Positions 56,847 through 64,000 of a stretch of DNA of 64,000 bases are shown piece after piece. Made by a program: the position numbers and the translations under genes. Position 1 is the stretch's first letter. The number at the start of each line of letters is the position of its first letter. The stretch is taken from the NCBI GenBank assembly GCA_018402255.1, contig JAGYIS010000008.1, forward strand, positions 62,001 to 126,000. Reading direction: 5' to 3'. Origin of the DNA: Marinobacter sp. Its GTDB lineage: Bacteria; Pseudomonadota; Gammaproteobacteria; Pseudomonadales; Oleiphilaceae. A model generated the notes under the pieces. That model was not told the DNA's origin and did no database searches. It saw nothing but the letters and a program-made list of their open reading frames with translations.

Positions 56847-58280
56847 TTATTTGGTGGCTTTTTTCGCCCGGGTTTTCCGGGGTTTTGGTGGCAGGATCAG
56901 GTGCTCAAGCTCATCCAGAGCCTCGCCGGTATAGACAGCGAGTTTCTGCATGCTGGGCAGGGTGTCCCTGCAGCCGGTAAAGCCGAAGTTCAGGGAGCCG
57001 TCATAGCTCAGGCAGGTGATGTTTAGCGCGCCGCCATGAGCAATCAGCGACACCGGGTAGGTGGCTTCCAGTCTGGCGCCTTCATAGTAGAGGGTTCTTT
57101 CCGGCCCCGGCACGTTAGAGATGGTGACGTTGAATACCGGCCGCATGCGGCCGCCAAGGCCAGACATCAACTGCAGGATGTAAGGCGACATCAGCAACAT
57201 GGTGTACTGGGTCAGCGCGCTGCGGGGCAGTTTGGACAGGTGTTCTTTGGCACGCCGGGTAGAAGACTTGATCTGTTGCAATCGGTTCAGTGGGTCGGCT
57301 TCATCGGTGGCCAGCGAGGCAATCATAAAGCTGATCTGAGTGCCGGTGCCTTCGTCGTCGGCAGGGCGGATATTTACAGGAATGCCCGCCGTCAGAGGGA
57401 TCTCGGGCACGCTGTCCTGTTCCTGCAGAAAACGCCTTAAAGCGGTACCGCAAAGATACAGCACAATGTCATTCAGCGACCCGCCGGAAGCATGAGCCAG
57501 GTTCTTCAACCGGTCGAGTTGGTAATGCTGGGTGGCAAACCGGCGTTGCCCGGTCACCCGGTGGTTGAGGATGGAGACAGGGCCGGTGAAGGGCGCGGTC
57601 AGGCCGTCCTCCGGATGCCGTACCGAGTGCAGCAGGCGATTGCCGGCCTGCCAGAGCCGGGGCGCCATATCCGCCTGCAGCTTGAGGGCATCCATCGCTT
57701 GAGACACCGCGGCAGGGACGCTGGCTTCTTTATCGGTTTTGCTGCCCCGGCGGCGCTCCGGGCGCACAGTCCAGGGTGGCAGCATGTTTCTGCGCTCAGG
57801 GTCTGTGGTCAGCACCCGCTGCATCAAACGTACGCCACTGATGCCATCGATCATTGAGTGGTGCATTTTGGTGTAGAGGGCAAACCGGTTGTTCTCGAGC
57901 CCTTCAATCACATGGCACTCCCACAGGGGGCGAGCAAAATCCAGTGGATTGGAATGCAGTCGCGACACCAGGATGCCCAGTTCCCGCTCACCGCCCGGGC
58001 GGGGCAGGGCAGAATGTCTGACGTGATAATCGAGATCGATGTCCTTATCGATTTTCCAGGCCGGTGCAACCAGGCGTCCCAGGAAACCGGACCAGGCCAG
58101 TTTGTATCCCCAGGGGGCTGCAACGTCACCTGCTTCTTTCATGCGGGATACCATATCCCGCAGAAACGTTTCCGGTGCGCCATCCGGCAATGAAAAAATC
58201 TGTAGGGTACCCACGTGCATCGGGGTATCTTCAGATTCCACAGCGAGCCAGGATGCGTCCAAGGTTGCGAGACGTTTCAT
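56847..58280 (-). CDS. Wax ester synthase/diacylglycerol acyltransferase (WS/DGAT)
   Basis: Acyl-CoA:alcohol/diacylglycerol acyltransferase of 477 residues that makes storage wax esters or triacylglycerol. The catalytic motif HHxxxDG is in YTKMHHSMIDGISGVRLMQ; other family blocks are PLDFARPLWECHVIEGLENN, GGSLNDIVLYLCGTALRRFL and NVTISNVPGPERTLYYEGA. ATG at 58280 (MKRLATLDASWLAVES) gives the usual start; an in-frame ATG at 58328 is upstream. The C-terminus is Lys-rich (PKPRKTRAKKATK). Faces the desT-like gene and fits lipid metabolism. Confidence 0.94.
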   Translation of the reverse strand: MKRLATLDASWLAVESEDTPMHVGTLQIFSLPDGAPETFLRDMVSRMKEAGDVAAPWGYKLAWSGFLGRLVAPAWKIDKDIDLDYHVRHSALPRPGGERELGILVSRLHSNPLDFARPLWECHVIEGLENNRFALYTKMHHSMIDGISGVRLMQRVLTTDPERRNMLPPWTVRPERRRGSKTDKEASVPAAVSQAMDALKLQADMAPRLWQAGNRLLHSVRHPEDGLTAPFTGPVSILNHRVTGQRRFATQHYQLDRLKNLAHASGGSLNDIVLYLCGTALRRFLQEQDSVPEIPLTAGIPVNIRPADDEGTGTQISFMIASLATDEADPLNRLQQIKSSTRRAKEHLSKLPRSALTQYTMLLMSPYILQLMSGLGGRMRPVFNVTISNVPGPERTLYYEGARLEATYPVSLIAHGGALNITCLSYDGSLNFGFTGCRDTLPSMQKLAVYTGEALDELEHLILPPKPRKTRAKKATK

Positions 58281-58496
58281 TCCTTGTTGTTCTCCGCCAG
58301 TCGGTCGTATTTTGATTGTTACTTGCAAGTATACGGATTACTGAGCAAACAGACGATCAAAACCACGAACTATTGTGGGGCGCTTTTTCAAGGTTTTACA
58401 GTTACATAATGTAGCCATCCTGCGCTGCAGATCTGTCTGGTAGTGTGCTAATTTCTGCCTGTTAAATAACGAATAACAATGAATTTTGGAGGCTTT

Positions 58497-59396
58497 GTGG
58501 AATCCAGCCCGCTGATCTCGGCCGGTTTGCCGGTGGCGCTTTTCATCATCATGATCGGTATCGGGATGACCCTGACTGCCCGGGATTTCCGGCAGGTGGC
58601 GGTTTATCCTCGCGGCATCGTGGTGGGTACGATTGCCCAGATTGTTCTGATGCCGTTGGTGGCCTTCGCTTTGGCCTATATCTTTTCAGTCTCCCCCGCG
58701 ATTGCCGTCGGGCTGGTGATTATTGCCGCCTGCCCCGGCGGTACGACGTCCAACTTGTTCGTATTGCTGGCCCGGGGCAACATTGCGTTGTCTATTGTTC
58801 TGACGGTCACGGCCAGCCTGATTACGATTCTCACTCTGCCTCTTTTTGCCAACCTGGCCCTGCAACATTTTATGGGCACGGAAGAAAATATTTCCCTGCC
58901 AGTGGGCAAGACCATCGGAATGCTGGTTGGCATCGTATTGTTTCCTGTTGCGATCGGAATGTTTGTGCGCACCCGCAAACCTGAGTTGGCCAAAAAGGCC
59001 GAGAGTGTCGTGAGTATTTTTGGTGGTGTGGTATTGGCGGTGCTGATTGTGGCTCTCATTTTCGGAGTGCGGGATCAGCTCTGGGACCTGCTCAAACAGG
59101 CGGGGCCATCCACCATCATGCTGAATGTCGATCGGTATTGCGCTGGGGCTGTTGGCCGGGCGTGATGGCAGGGTCTGACCCAGCGCGAGTCGCTGGCCGT
59201 GGCGGTCGAACTGGGTGTGAAGAACGGCACCATCGGCTTGATGGTGACGCTGACCCTGCTGGAGTCCAGCGCCATGTCGATACCGGCTGCGGTCTATGGC
59301 GTGCTGATGTTCCCGATCGGGTTCTTGCTGGCGATGTATGGCCGCAGCATCATTCCCAAATCCAACATGCAGGCCGCCTCCCGGTCAGTCGATTGA
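58497..59396 (+). pseudogene. Bile acid:sodium symporter family transporter, frame-damaged
   Basis: Transporter of about 300 residues with BASS-family motifs: GIGMTLTARDFRQVAVYPRG, IIAACPGGTTSNLFVLLARG and, late, VAVELGVKNGTIGLMVTLTL. From GTG 58497 (GGAGG before it; ATG 58479 is an alternative) reading holds to STIMLNV; then it must go +1 to read SIGIALGLLAGRDG (about 59128-59170) and back to frame 0 at GLTQRESLAVAVELG, ending at 59396. A stop at 59163-59165 blocks plain frame-0 reading. Two compensating indels of two and one bases explain this. Substrate unknown; the name reflects family only. Confidence 0.72.
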
Positions 59397-59492
59397 CAGA
59401 TCTGCCAGCCCCTCGCTGCCACCAAAGACAGACGGGCATGAAGACATCACTGTTACCCTGAGTACAAAGATTTTCAGCTCAGGATAACAATA

Positions 59493-60632
59493 ATGATGCC
59501 TCTTGCCCTTCGAACGCCCCCTTCCTGCCACTGGATCACCCGGTGTCTTTTACTGGCGACCACCTTCGCGATGTCCTGCCTCCCGGTTCTGACCTGGGCC
59601 AACGAAGACTTGCGGGCGAAGGTTTATGACCAGAGCCTTCCCCTGGAACAGCGTATCAACGCCATGCAGGAATTGACCGGCCTGCAGCCCGATCCAGACC
59701 GGAGCTACCGGGTATGTGTCTGGGATATCTTTGGGCGCTCCGGCCCTATTTATGGCGCAGCCCAGGATCAGCGGCACAGAATTCTTCAGTACGGTATCAA
59801 CGTAGAGATGGTGCCATACACCAGCGAATCGGTGATGGTAGAAGAGCTCAAATCCGGTACCTGCGACGCCGCCCTGATGAGTGGGCTGCGTGCGCGATTG
59901 TTCAATCAATACACCGGCACCCTGGATTCGATTGGCGGCTTCCCGGATCACGAGCAAATGCAGTTGGGCTTGCAGCTGATGGCCGATCCCCGCAGTGCGG
60001 ATCGCATGGTGAGCAACGGTTATGTGGTGATGGGTATTGCTCCAGCAGGCGCCGCCCATGTGTTTGTGAACGACCGCAGTATCAATACCCTGGCAAAGGC
60101 ATCCGGCAAGCGAGTGGTGGTGCTGGATTACGATCCTACCCAGGCGGAGATGATTTCCGGGGTGGGGGCAACACCGGTGGTCGCTGACATTGTTAATGCC
60201 CCCAATATGTTCAATACCGGGGTGGTCGACGTGCTGGCAGCACCGCTGGCAGCCTATGAGGTATTGGAGCTGCACAAGGGGCTGGAGCCGGACGGTGGCA
60301 TTATCGACCTGCCGTTGACCCATATCACCATGCAGCTGATTGGCCGCGCCGAAGTCATCTCCAACGAACTGGCTCAGCTTGTGCGAGAGGCTTTTTTCCA
60401 AGGGTCCGATGAAATCATCAGCCGTGTCCGGATGGAAGAGGAAAAGGTGCCGGACAAGTGGTGGATCAGAATTCCCGCTGATGATCGTCGGGAATACGAT
60501 GCCATGATGCAGGCGGCGCGGCTGGAATTGCGTGAGCAAGGCTACTACAGCGGGGACATGTTGACCCTGCAGCGCAAGATCCGGTGCCGCGCTGATGGTA
60601 GCCGGGAGGAATGCAGTAATCCGGTGGAGTAA
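59493..60632 (+). CDS. Periplasmic DUF6091 putative solute-binding protein
   Basis: Exported protein of 379 residues. Signal peptide about 1-36 (ends near VLTWANEDL). Mature part starts with RVCVWDIFGRSGPIYGAAQD and has a two-lobe binding-protein character, including GTCDAALMSGLRARLFNQYT, an Asp-containing YDPTQAEMISGVGATPVV and a Cys pair at the end (IRCRADGSREECSNP). Matches the DUF6091 family of putative solute-binding proteins found beside TRAP-type permeases. Ligand unknown. ATG ATG at 59493/59496 follows AGGA. Four bases separate it from the permease gene. Confidence 0.78.
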   Translation: MMPLALRTPPSCHWITRCLLLATTFAMSCLPVLTWANEDLRAKVYDQSLPLEQRINAMQELTGLQPDPDRSYRVCVWDIFGRSGPIYGAAQDQRHRILQYGINVEMVPYTSESVMVEELKSGTCDAALMSGLRARLFNQYTGTLDSIGGFPDHEQMQLGLQLMADPRSADRMVSNGYVVMGIAPAGAAHVFVNDRSINTLAKASGKRVVVLDYDPTQAEMISGVGATPVVADIVNAPNMFNTGVVDVLAAPLAAYEVLELHKGLEPDGGIIDLPLTHITMQLIGRAEVISNELAQLVREAFFQGSDEIISRVRMEEEKVPDKWWIRIPADDRREYDAMMQAARLELREQGYYSGDMLTLQRKIRCRADGSREECSNPVE

Positions 60633-60635
60633 GCC

Positions 60636-62777
60636 ATGACCACCGAGTCTCGTACCACCCCGGTATCCGCCAGTCGCACCTGGTCAATGACCCTGGCCAG
60701 CGTGCCGATGCTGGCCATTCTTGTACTGACGTTGTTGGCCTCGGTAGGCGAAACCCTGCACTCACGGATACTGGAAATCGGCGGGGAAACCTGGCCCGAC
60801 TACTTCAACCTGCGGGTGATCGACCGGACCAGCGCGCCGGGTTGCCAGGTCGTGAGCGATGAAGAAGCGGCCGTAGACCTGGCGGTTGCGGTTAAAAAGG
60901 CGGAAAGATCTGCCGACCCATTTGCCGATGTGTTCGGCGACCAGATTGACCGTGAACAGGTCCGCGCTTCGGTGTTGGCCGCATCCCGCGCCTGCGAGAG
61001 TCGTCTTGCTAATTGGGAACGCTTACAGTCGCTCAATGGTCCGGGGGTTCAGGCTTTCGTTCTGATAGAGACAGGGCTGTCTCAGGCCGTTCTGCTGGTA
61101 ACCGGAAATCGTCGGGTGCTGCTGGGGCTGATGCTGCTGTTCTGTGCAGCGGCCGCAACCCTGGGGCGCCAGCACATTGCCCTCCGCCCTGTAGAAAGCC
61201 GTCTGGATGATCGGGTTGCCACGGTTTCCCAATTGGTGGCCAACGGGTTACTGACCGCCTCTACCTGGCTTTATCGGCAACAGGAACTGGCCCAGGCAGA
61301 GGCCGGCATGGCCCTGGCTCATCTGTTCATGCACGATATCTGGGTGGCGGGTTTTGGTTCGCTCACCCTGATTTCCCTCTGGCAGCTGCGCCAGCGGAGG
61401 GATGACCTGCCTGTGGGCAGAAGCTGGTCTCGGGCCATGCTGAGCGTGCCTCTCTACAGCTTCATGTGTATTTCTGCCTCCATCCAGTTTGCGTTTCACG
61501 GCTTCTACCACGGTATTGCCGTCTACCTCACCATGATGGCGGAGTTATCGGCATTGTTCCTCAACCTCGGGCTCTACGTGTGGGTGGGTATGTTGCTGGC
61601 GCGCACCCATCTTCCCAGGAAGGTATTCGATGTTCTGCGACCCTGGCGGTTGCCTCCGAAATGGCTCGGGGTGGCGGTGCTTCTGCTCACCGCCTTGCCC
61701 ACTGCGTATAGCGGCGCGTCCGGGATCTTTATTCTGGCGGCCGGCCTCACGCTTTACCGGGAACTTCGGCGCGCGGGTACATCGGAGCAACTGGCGCTGG
61801 CGACCACGGCGATCTCCGGCTCCATGGGGACCATGCTGCGTCCCTGTCTGCTGGTGGTCATCGTTGCCACCCTCAACAACAGTGTGACCACCGACGAAAT
61901 GTTCAGCGCCGGCGCCAGGGTATTGCTGTTGACCGCGTCGGTTTACGCCATTTATGTGTTCCTGATCGGCGGACCGTCGAAAGGAAAAATCGCGCCTTTG
62001 CGGGAGGCGGTGCCCGGCATGCTGCGTGCGTTGGTGCCGCTTCTGCCTTATGTAGCCATTTTCGCGGGCGTGATCCTGCTGTGGAATCTACTGCTGGATC
62101 GGGGGCTGGATGAGTTCTCTGCGCCAGCCATTCTGCCGTTGATTTTGCTGCTGGTGCTGGCGTTCGAGCGTTGTGTGCTCAGGTCACCGGACCCTGACGC
62201 TGATGATTTGCCGGAGGATGCCCGTGGTCCGTTGGCAAGCGGCTTTTCGCCCGCTGTGTTGCGCGCTACCCGTGAATCCAGTGCCCTGATCGGTGCGCTG
62301 CTGATGTTGATGGCGCTGTCCGTCAGTGTCGGCGGCCTGATCGAGCGTTCGGGCCTGCTCGAGTTGTTCCCTGAACAACTGGGGTCGGTATGGCTGACAC
62401 TCACGCTGCTGATGGGCTTGCTGGTGTTTATTGGCATGATCATGGACCCCTATGGCGCGGTACTGTTGGTAAACGCCACGCTGGCACCCATCGCCCTGAA
62501 CAATGGAATCGATCCACTTCACTTCTGGGTGATGACCGTGCTGGCATTTGAAATGGGGTATCTGACTCCGCCGGTGGCGCTCAACCATTTGCTGACCCGT
62601 CAGGTGGTGGGTGTGCCCACATCGCCGGAGAGCCTGTATGGTACCTTCTGGCAGCGCAATTTCCGCTTCATTCTCCCGGTGCTGGTCATGGGCACTACAC
62701 TGATGATGGTGACGTACCTGCCAGCCTTTGGGAGCACAATATTCCAACTATTGTTGGGTATTCAGTCTCCGGCTTAG
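60636..62777 (+). CDS. TRAP-like large permease (DctM-type) with extra N-terminal domain
   Basis: Membrane protein of 713 residues. The C-terminal 450 residues form a DctM-like permease (SAPAILPLILLLVLAFERCV, GMIMDPYGAVLLVNATLAPI, LAFEMGYLTPPVALNHLLTR). The N-terminal 270 residues hold one helix, a long soluble part with two Cys (GCQVVSDEE; ASRACESRLANWE) and DctQ-like helices near 160-270, so small and large TRAP subunits appear fused, with a periplasmic insert. Co-transcribed with the DUF6091 gene. Transport of an organic acid-like solute is inferred from the family. Confidence 0.82.
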   Translation: MTTESRTTPVSASRTWSMTLASVPMLAILVLTLLASVGETLHSRILEIGGETWPDYFNLRVIDRTSAPGCQVVSDEEAAVDLAVAVKKAERSADPFADVFGDQIDREQVRASVLAASRACESRLANWERLQSLNGPGVQAFVLIETGLSQAVLLVTGNRRVLLGLMLLFCAAAATLGRQHIALRPVESRLDDRVATVSQLVANGLLTASTWLYRQQELAQAEAGMALAHLFMHDIWVAGFGSLTLISLWQLRQRRDDLPVGRSWSRAMLSVPLYSFMCISASIQFAFHGFYHGIAVYLTMMAELSALFLNLGLYVWVGMLLARTHLPRKVFDVLRPWRLPPKWLGVAVLLLTALPTAYSGASGIFILAAGLTLYRELRRAGTSEQLALATTAISGSMGTMLRPCLLVVIVATLNNSVTTDEMFSAGARVLLLTASVYAIYVFLIGGPSKGKIAPLREAVPGMLRALVPLLPYVAIFAGVILLWNLLLDRGLDEFSAPAILPLILLLVLAFERCVLRSPDPDADDLPEDARGPLASGFSPAVLRATRESSALIGALLMLMALSVSVGGLIERSGLLELFPEQLGSVWLTLTLLMGLLVFIGMIMDPYGAVLLVNATLAPIALNNGIDPLHFWVMTVLAFEMGYLTPPVALNHLLTRQVVGVPTSPESLYGTFWQRNFRFILPVLVMGTTLMMVTYLPAFGSTIFQLLLGIQSPA

Positions 62778-62858
62778 TCGTTATGCTCAGGTCTGCGCGG
62801 ATGTGATCGGCTTCGTGGCTGGTGCGTATCATGCAACTGATGGCAGGGGAGTGGTGGA

Positions 62859-64000
62859 GTGGAAGAGAAAGCCCAGGGGCATGGTTACTCACGGCGGTTG
62901 GTGATTGTGTTCGCCGTTGTGTCGGGAATGATGCCGACGAGCAAGTTGGTGGCGCAGGTTGCGGACGAGGGTGAAGTGATCGGCGAAGTCGTTCTGGAAG
63001 TGACCTCACCTCGCCTGGCTCGTGACCTTTACGATACCCCCGCGGCGGTCAGCGTAGTGGACGCCCCCGCCATCCGTCAGGGCCAGCAGCGCTTGCAACT
63101 GGACGAATCCCTCAATACCGTGCCTGGGCTTTTCTTCCAGAACCGTTACAACTTCGCCCAGAATCTGCGACTGTCGACCCGGGGTTTCGGGGCTCGCGCG
63201 CCCTTCGGTATTCGCGGTATCCGCATTCAGGTAGACGGCATTCCCTATACCCTGCCGGATGGCCAGTCGCAGATTGATGCCATCGACCTGGATTCCGCTC
63301 AGCGCATTGAGGTAATTCGGGGCCCGTCCTCGGTGCAGTATGGCAATGCCGCCGGTGGTGTGCTGGATATCACCACGGCCCGTGGCGATGATTTGCCCCC
63401 TGGTGCCCGGCTGCGCCTTGATGGCGGCAGCGATGATTACCGCAAGGCGGCCATTCAGGGCAATGGTGCTCGCGGCGACACCAGTGCCATCGCAACGCTG
63501 TCCTGGGTGAATGTAAACGGCCACCGGGAACAGAGCGAAGCTGAAAAAGGTCTGTTCAACGCCCGTATTTCCCACGAGCTGGATTCGGAGCGTGAGCTGA
63601 CTGCCACCTTCAACGCCTTGCATAACCCGAAAGCCCAGGACCCGGGCGGTCTGACCCTGGCCCAGGTAGAGGAAGACCCAAACCAGGCCACCTTCATGGC
63701 CAAGCGCCTGGATAGCGGTCAGACGGTGAATCAGCAAACCCTGGGGCTGCAGTATCAGGACGCCGCCGTATTGCCCGGTGAGGTGACCGTGAACACCTTT
63801 TACAGCCATCGGGATTTCGCCCAGCAGTTGCCTTTTCCCGGCGCCAGCCGAGTGGCCTACGACCGCCATTTTTACGGAATCAGTTCCCAGTACCAGCAAG
63901 GTTCCGAGCTGGCCGGGCGACCTTTGACCTGGGTAACCGGCGCGGATGTCCATCGGCAGTCGGATGACCGTCGGCGCTACCAGGTATCACCCCTGGGCGA
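62859..64000 (+). CDS. TonB-dependent receptor (3' end outside window)
   Basis: Outer-membrane receptor, about 380 residues visible. GTG at 62859 (MEEKAQGHGYSRRLVIVF) has AGGGGAG upstream; a signal peptide ends near KLVAQVADE. The plug domain has the TonB box-like VVLEVTSPRLARDLYDTP, ESLNTVPGLFFQNRYNFAQN, STRGFGARAPFGIRGIRIQV, DGIPYTLPDGQSQIDAIDLD and IEVIRGPSSVQYGNAAGGVL. Barrel strands begin after residue 190. The PFGIRG/YTLPDGQ pattern resembles the FecA-like group, but the ligand cannot be assigned. Gene runs out at 64000. Confidence 0.9.
   Translation, partial: MEEKAQGHGYSRRLVIVFAVVSGMMPTSKLVAQVADEGEVIGEVVLEVTSPRLARDLYDTPAAVSVVDAPAIRQGQQRLQLDESLNTVPGLFFQNRYNFAQNLRLSTRGFGARAPFGIRGIRIQVDGIPYTLPDGQSQIDAIDLDSAQRIEVIRGPSSVQYGNAAGGVLDITTARGDDLPPGARLRLDGGSDDYRKAAIQGNGARGDTSAIATLSWVNVNGHREQSEAEKGLFNARISHELDSERELTATFNALHNPKAQDPGGLTLAQVEEDPNQATFMAKRLDSGQTVNQQTLGLQYQDAAVLPGEVTVNTFYSHRDFAQQLPFPGASRVAYDRHFYGISSQYQQGSELAGRPLTWVTGADVHRQSDDRRRYQVSPLG

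Overview
The window looks like chromosome of a marine denitrifying gammaproteobacterium, most likely Marinobacter or a close relative. The inference rests on gene content: cytochrome c-type NO reductase, a clade I nitrous oxide reductase cluster, an anaerobic ubiquinone set (ubiTUV), a wax ester synthase/DGAT next to desCB/desT-like desaturase genes, a Mrp-type cation/proton antiporter, and a rhombosortase beside its GlyGly-CTERM substrate. No database search was possible, so the species is not fixed. No rRNA, tRNA, phage, transposase or CRISPR was seen.

Layout. 1-4.7 kb (minus): norC-norB, a polyferredoxin gene and norD (cut by the window edge), behind a perfect DNR/FNR box. 4.8-9.0 kb: an AEC transporter, rhombosortase, its M12-type metalloprotease substrate and a lipoprotein. 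9.0-15.9 kb: a metal-efflux unit (CDF transporter, MerR/CadR-type regulator and operator), a PhoPQ-like two-component system, and a divergent copper cluster (cupredoxin, CopA oxidase, CopB). 16.0-18.3 kb: a ferric-reductase-like flavocytochrome and a cytochrome b5/FMN-binding protein behind a candidate anaerobic box. 18.4-25.3 kb: a nine-gene, end-overlapping Mrp operon in the order of the archaeal MBH antiporter module. 25.3-31.6 kb: two photolyase-family genes, a DUF2256 mini-gene, a duplicated HAD protein and a periplasmic binding/cache protein. 31.8-38.5 kb: hemN, a NIT-domain chemoreceptor, two small stress-type genes, ubiUV and ubiT. 38.6-51.6 kb: narXL, a narK-like transporter, dnr and nosRZDFYL. 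51.7-59.4 kb: moaA, ybaN-like, nsrR-like, desB/desC/desT, wax ester synthase, and a bile-acid-symporter-family gene. 59.5-64 kb: a DUF6091/TRAP-like transporter pair and a TonB-dependent receptor cut by the edge.

The respiratory genes form a coherent programme. NarXL would sense nitrate/nitrite and NsrR NO. Dnr would drive nor, hemN and perhaps ubiTUV, which keep heme and quinone supplied without oxygen. NosRZDFYL finishes denitrification. narGHJI and nirS/nirK are not in the window.

Six genes (photolyase-related protein, binding/cache protein, nsrR, desC, desT, bile-acid symporter) carry reading-frame breaks, most of them in short homopolymers. Each is listed as one feature spanning the break. 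Sequencing error, true decay and slippage cannot be told apart from this sequence alone.
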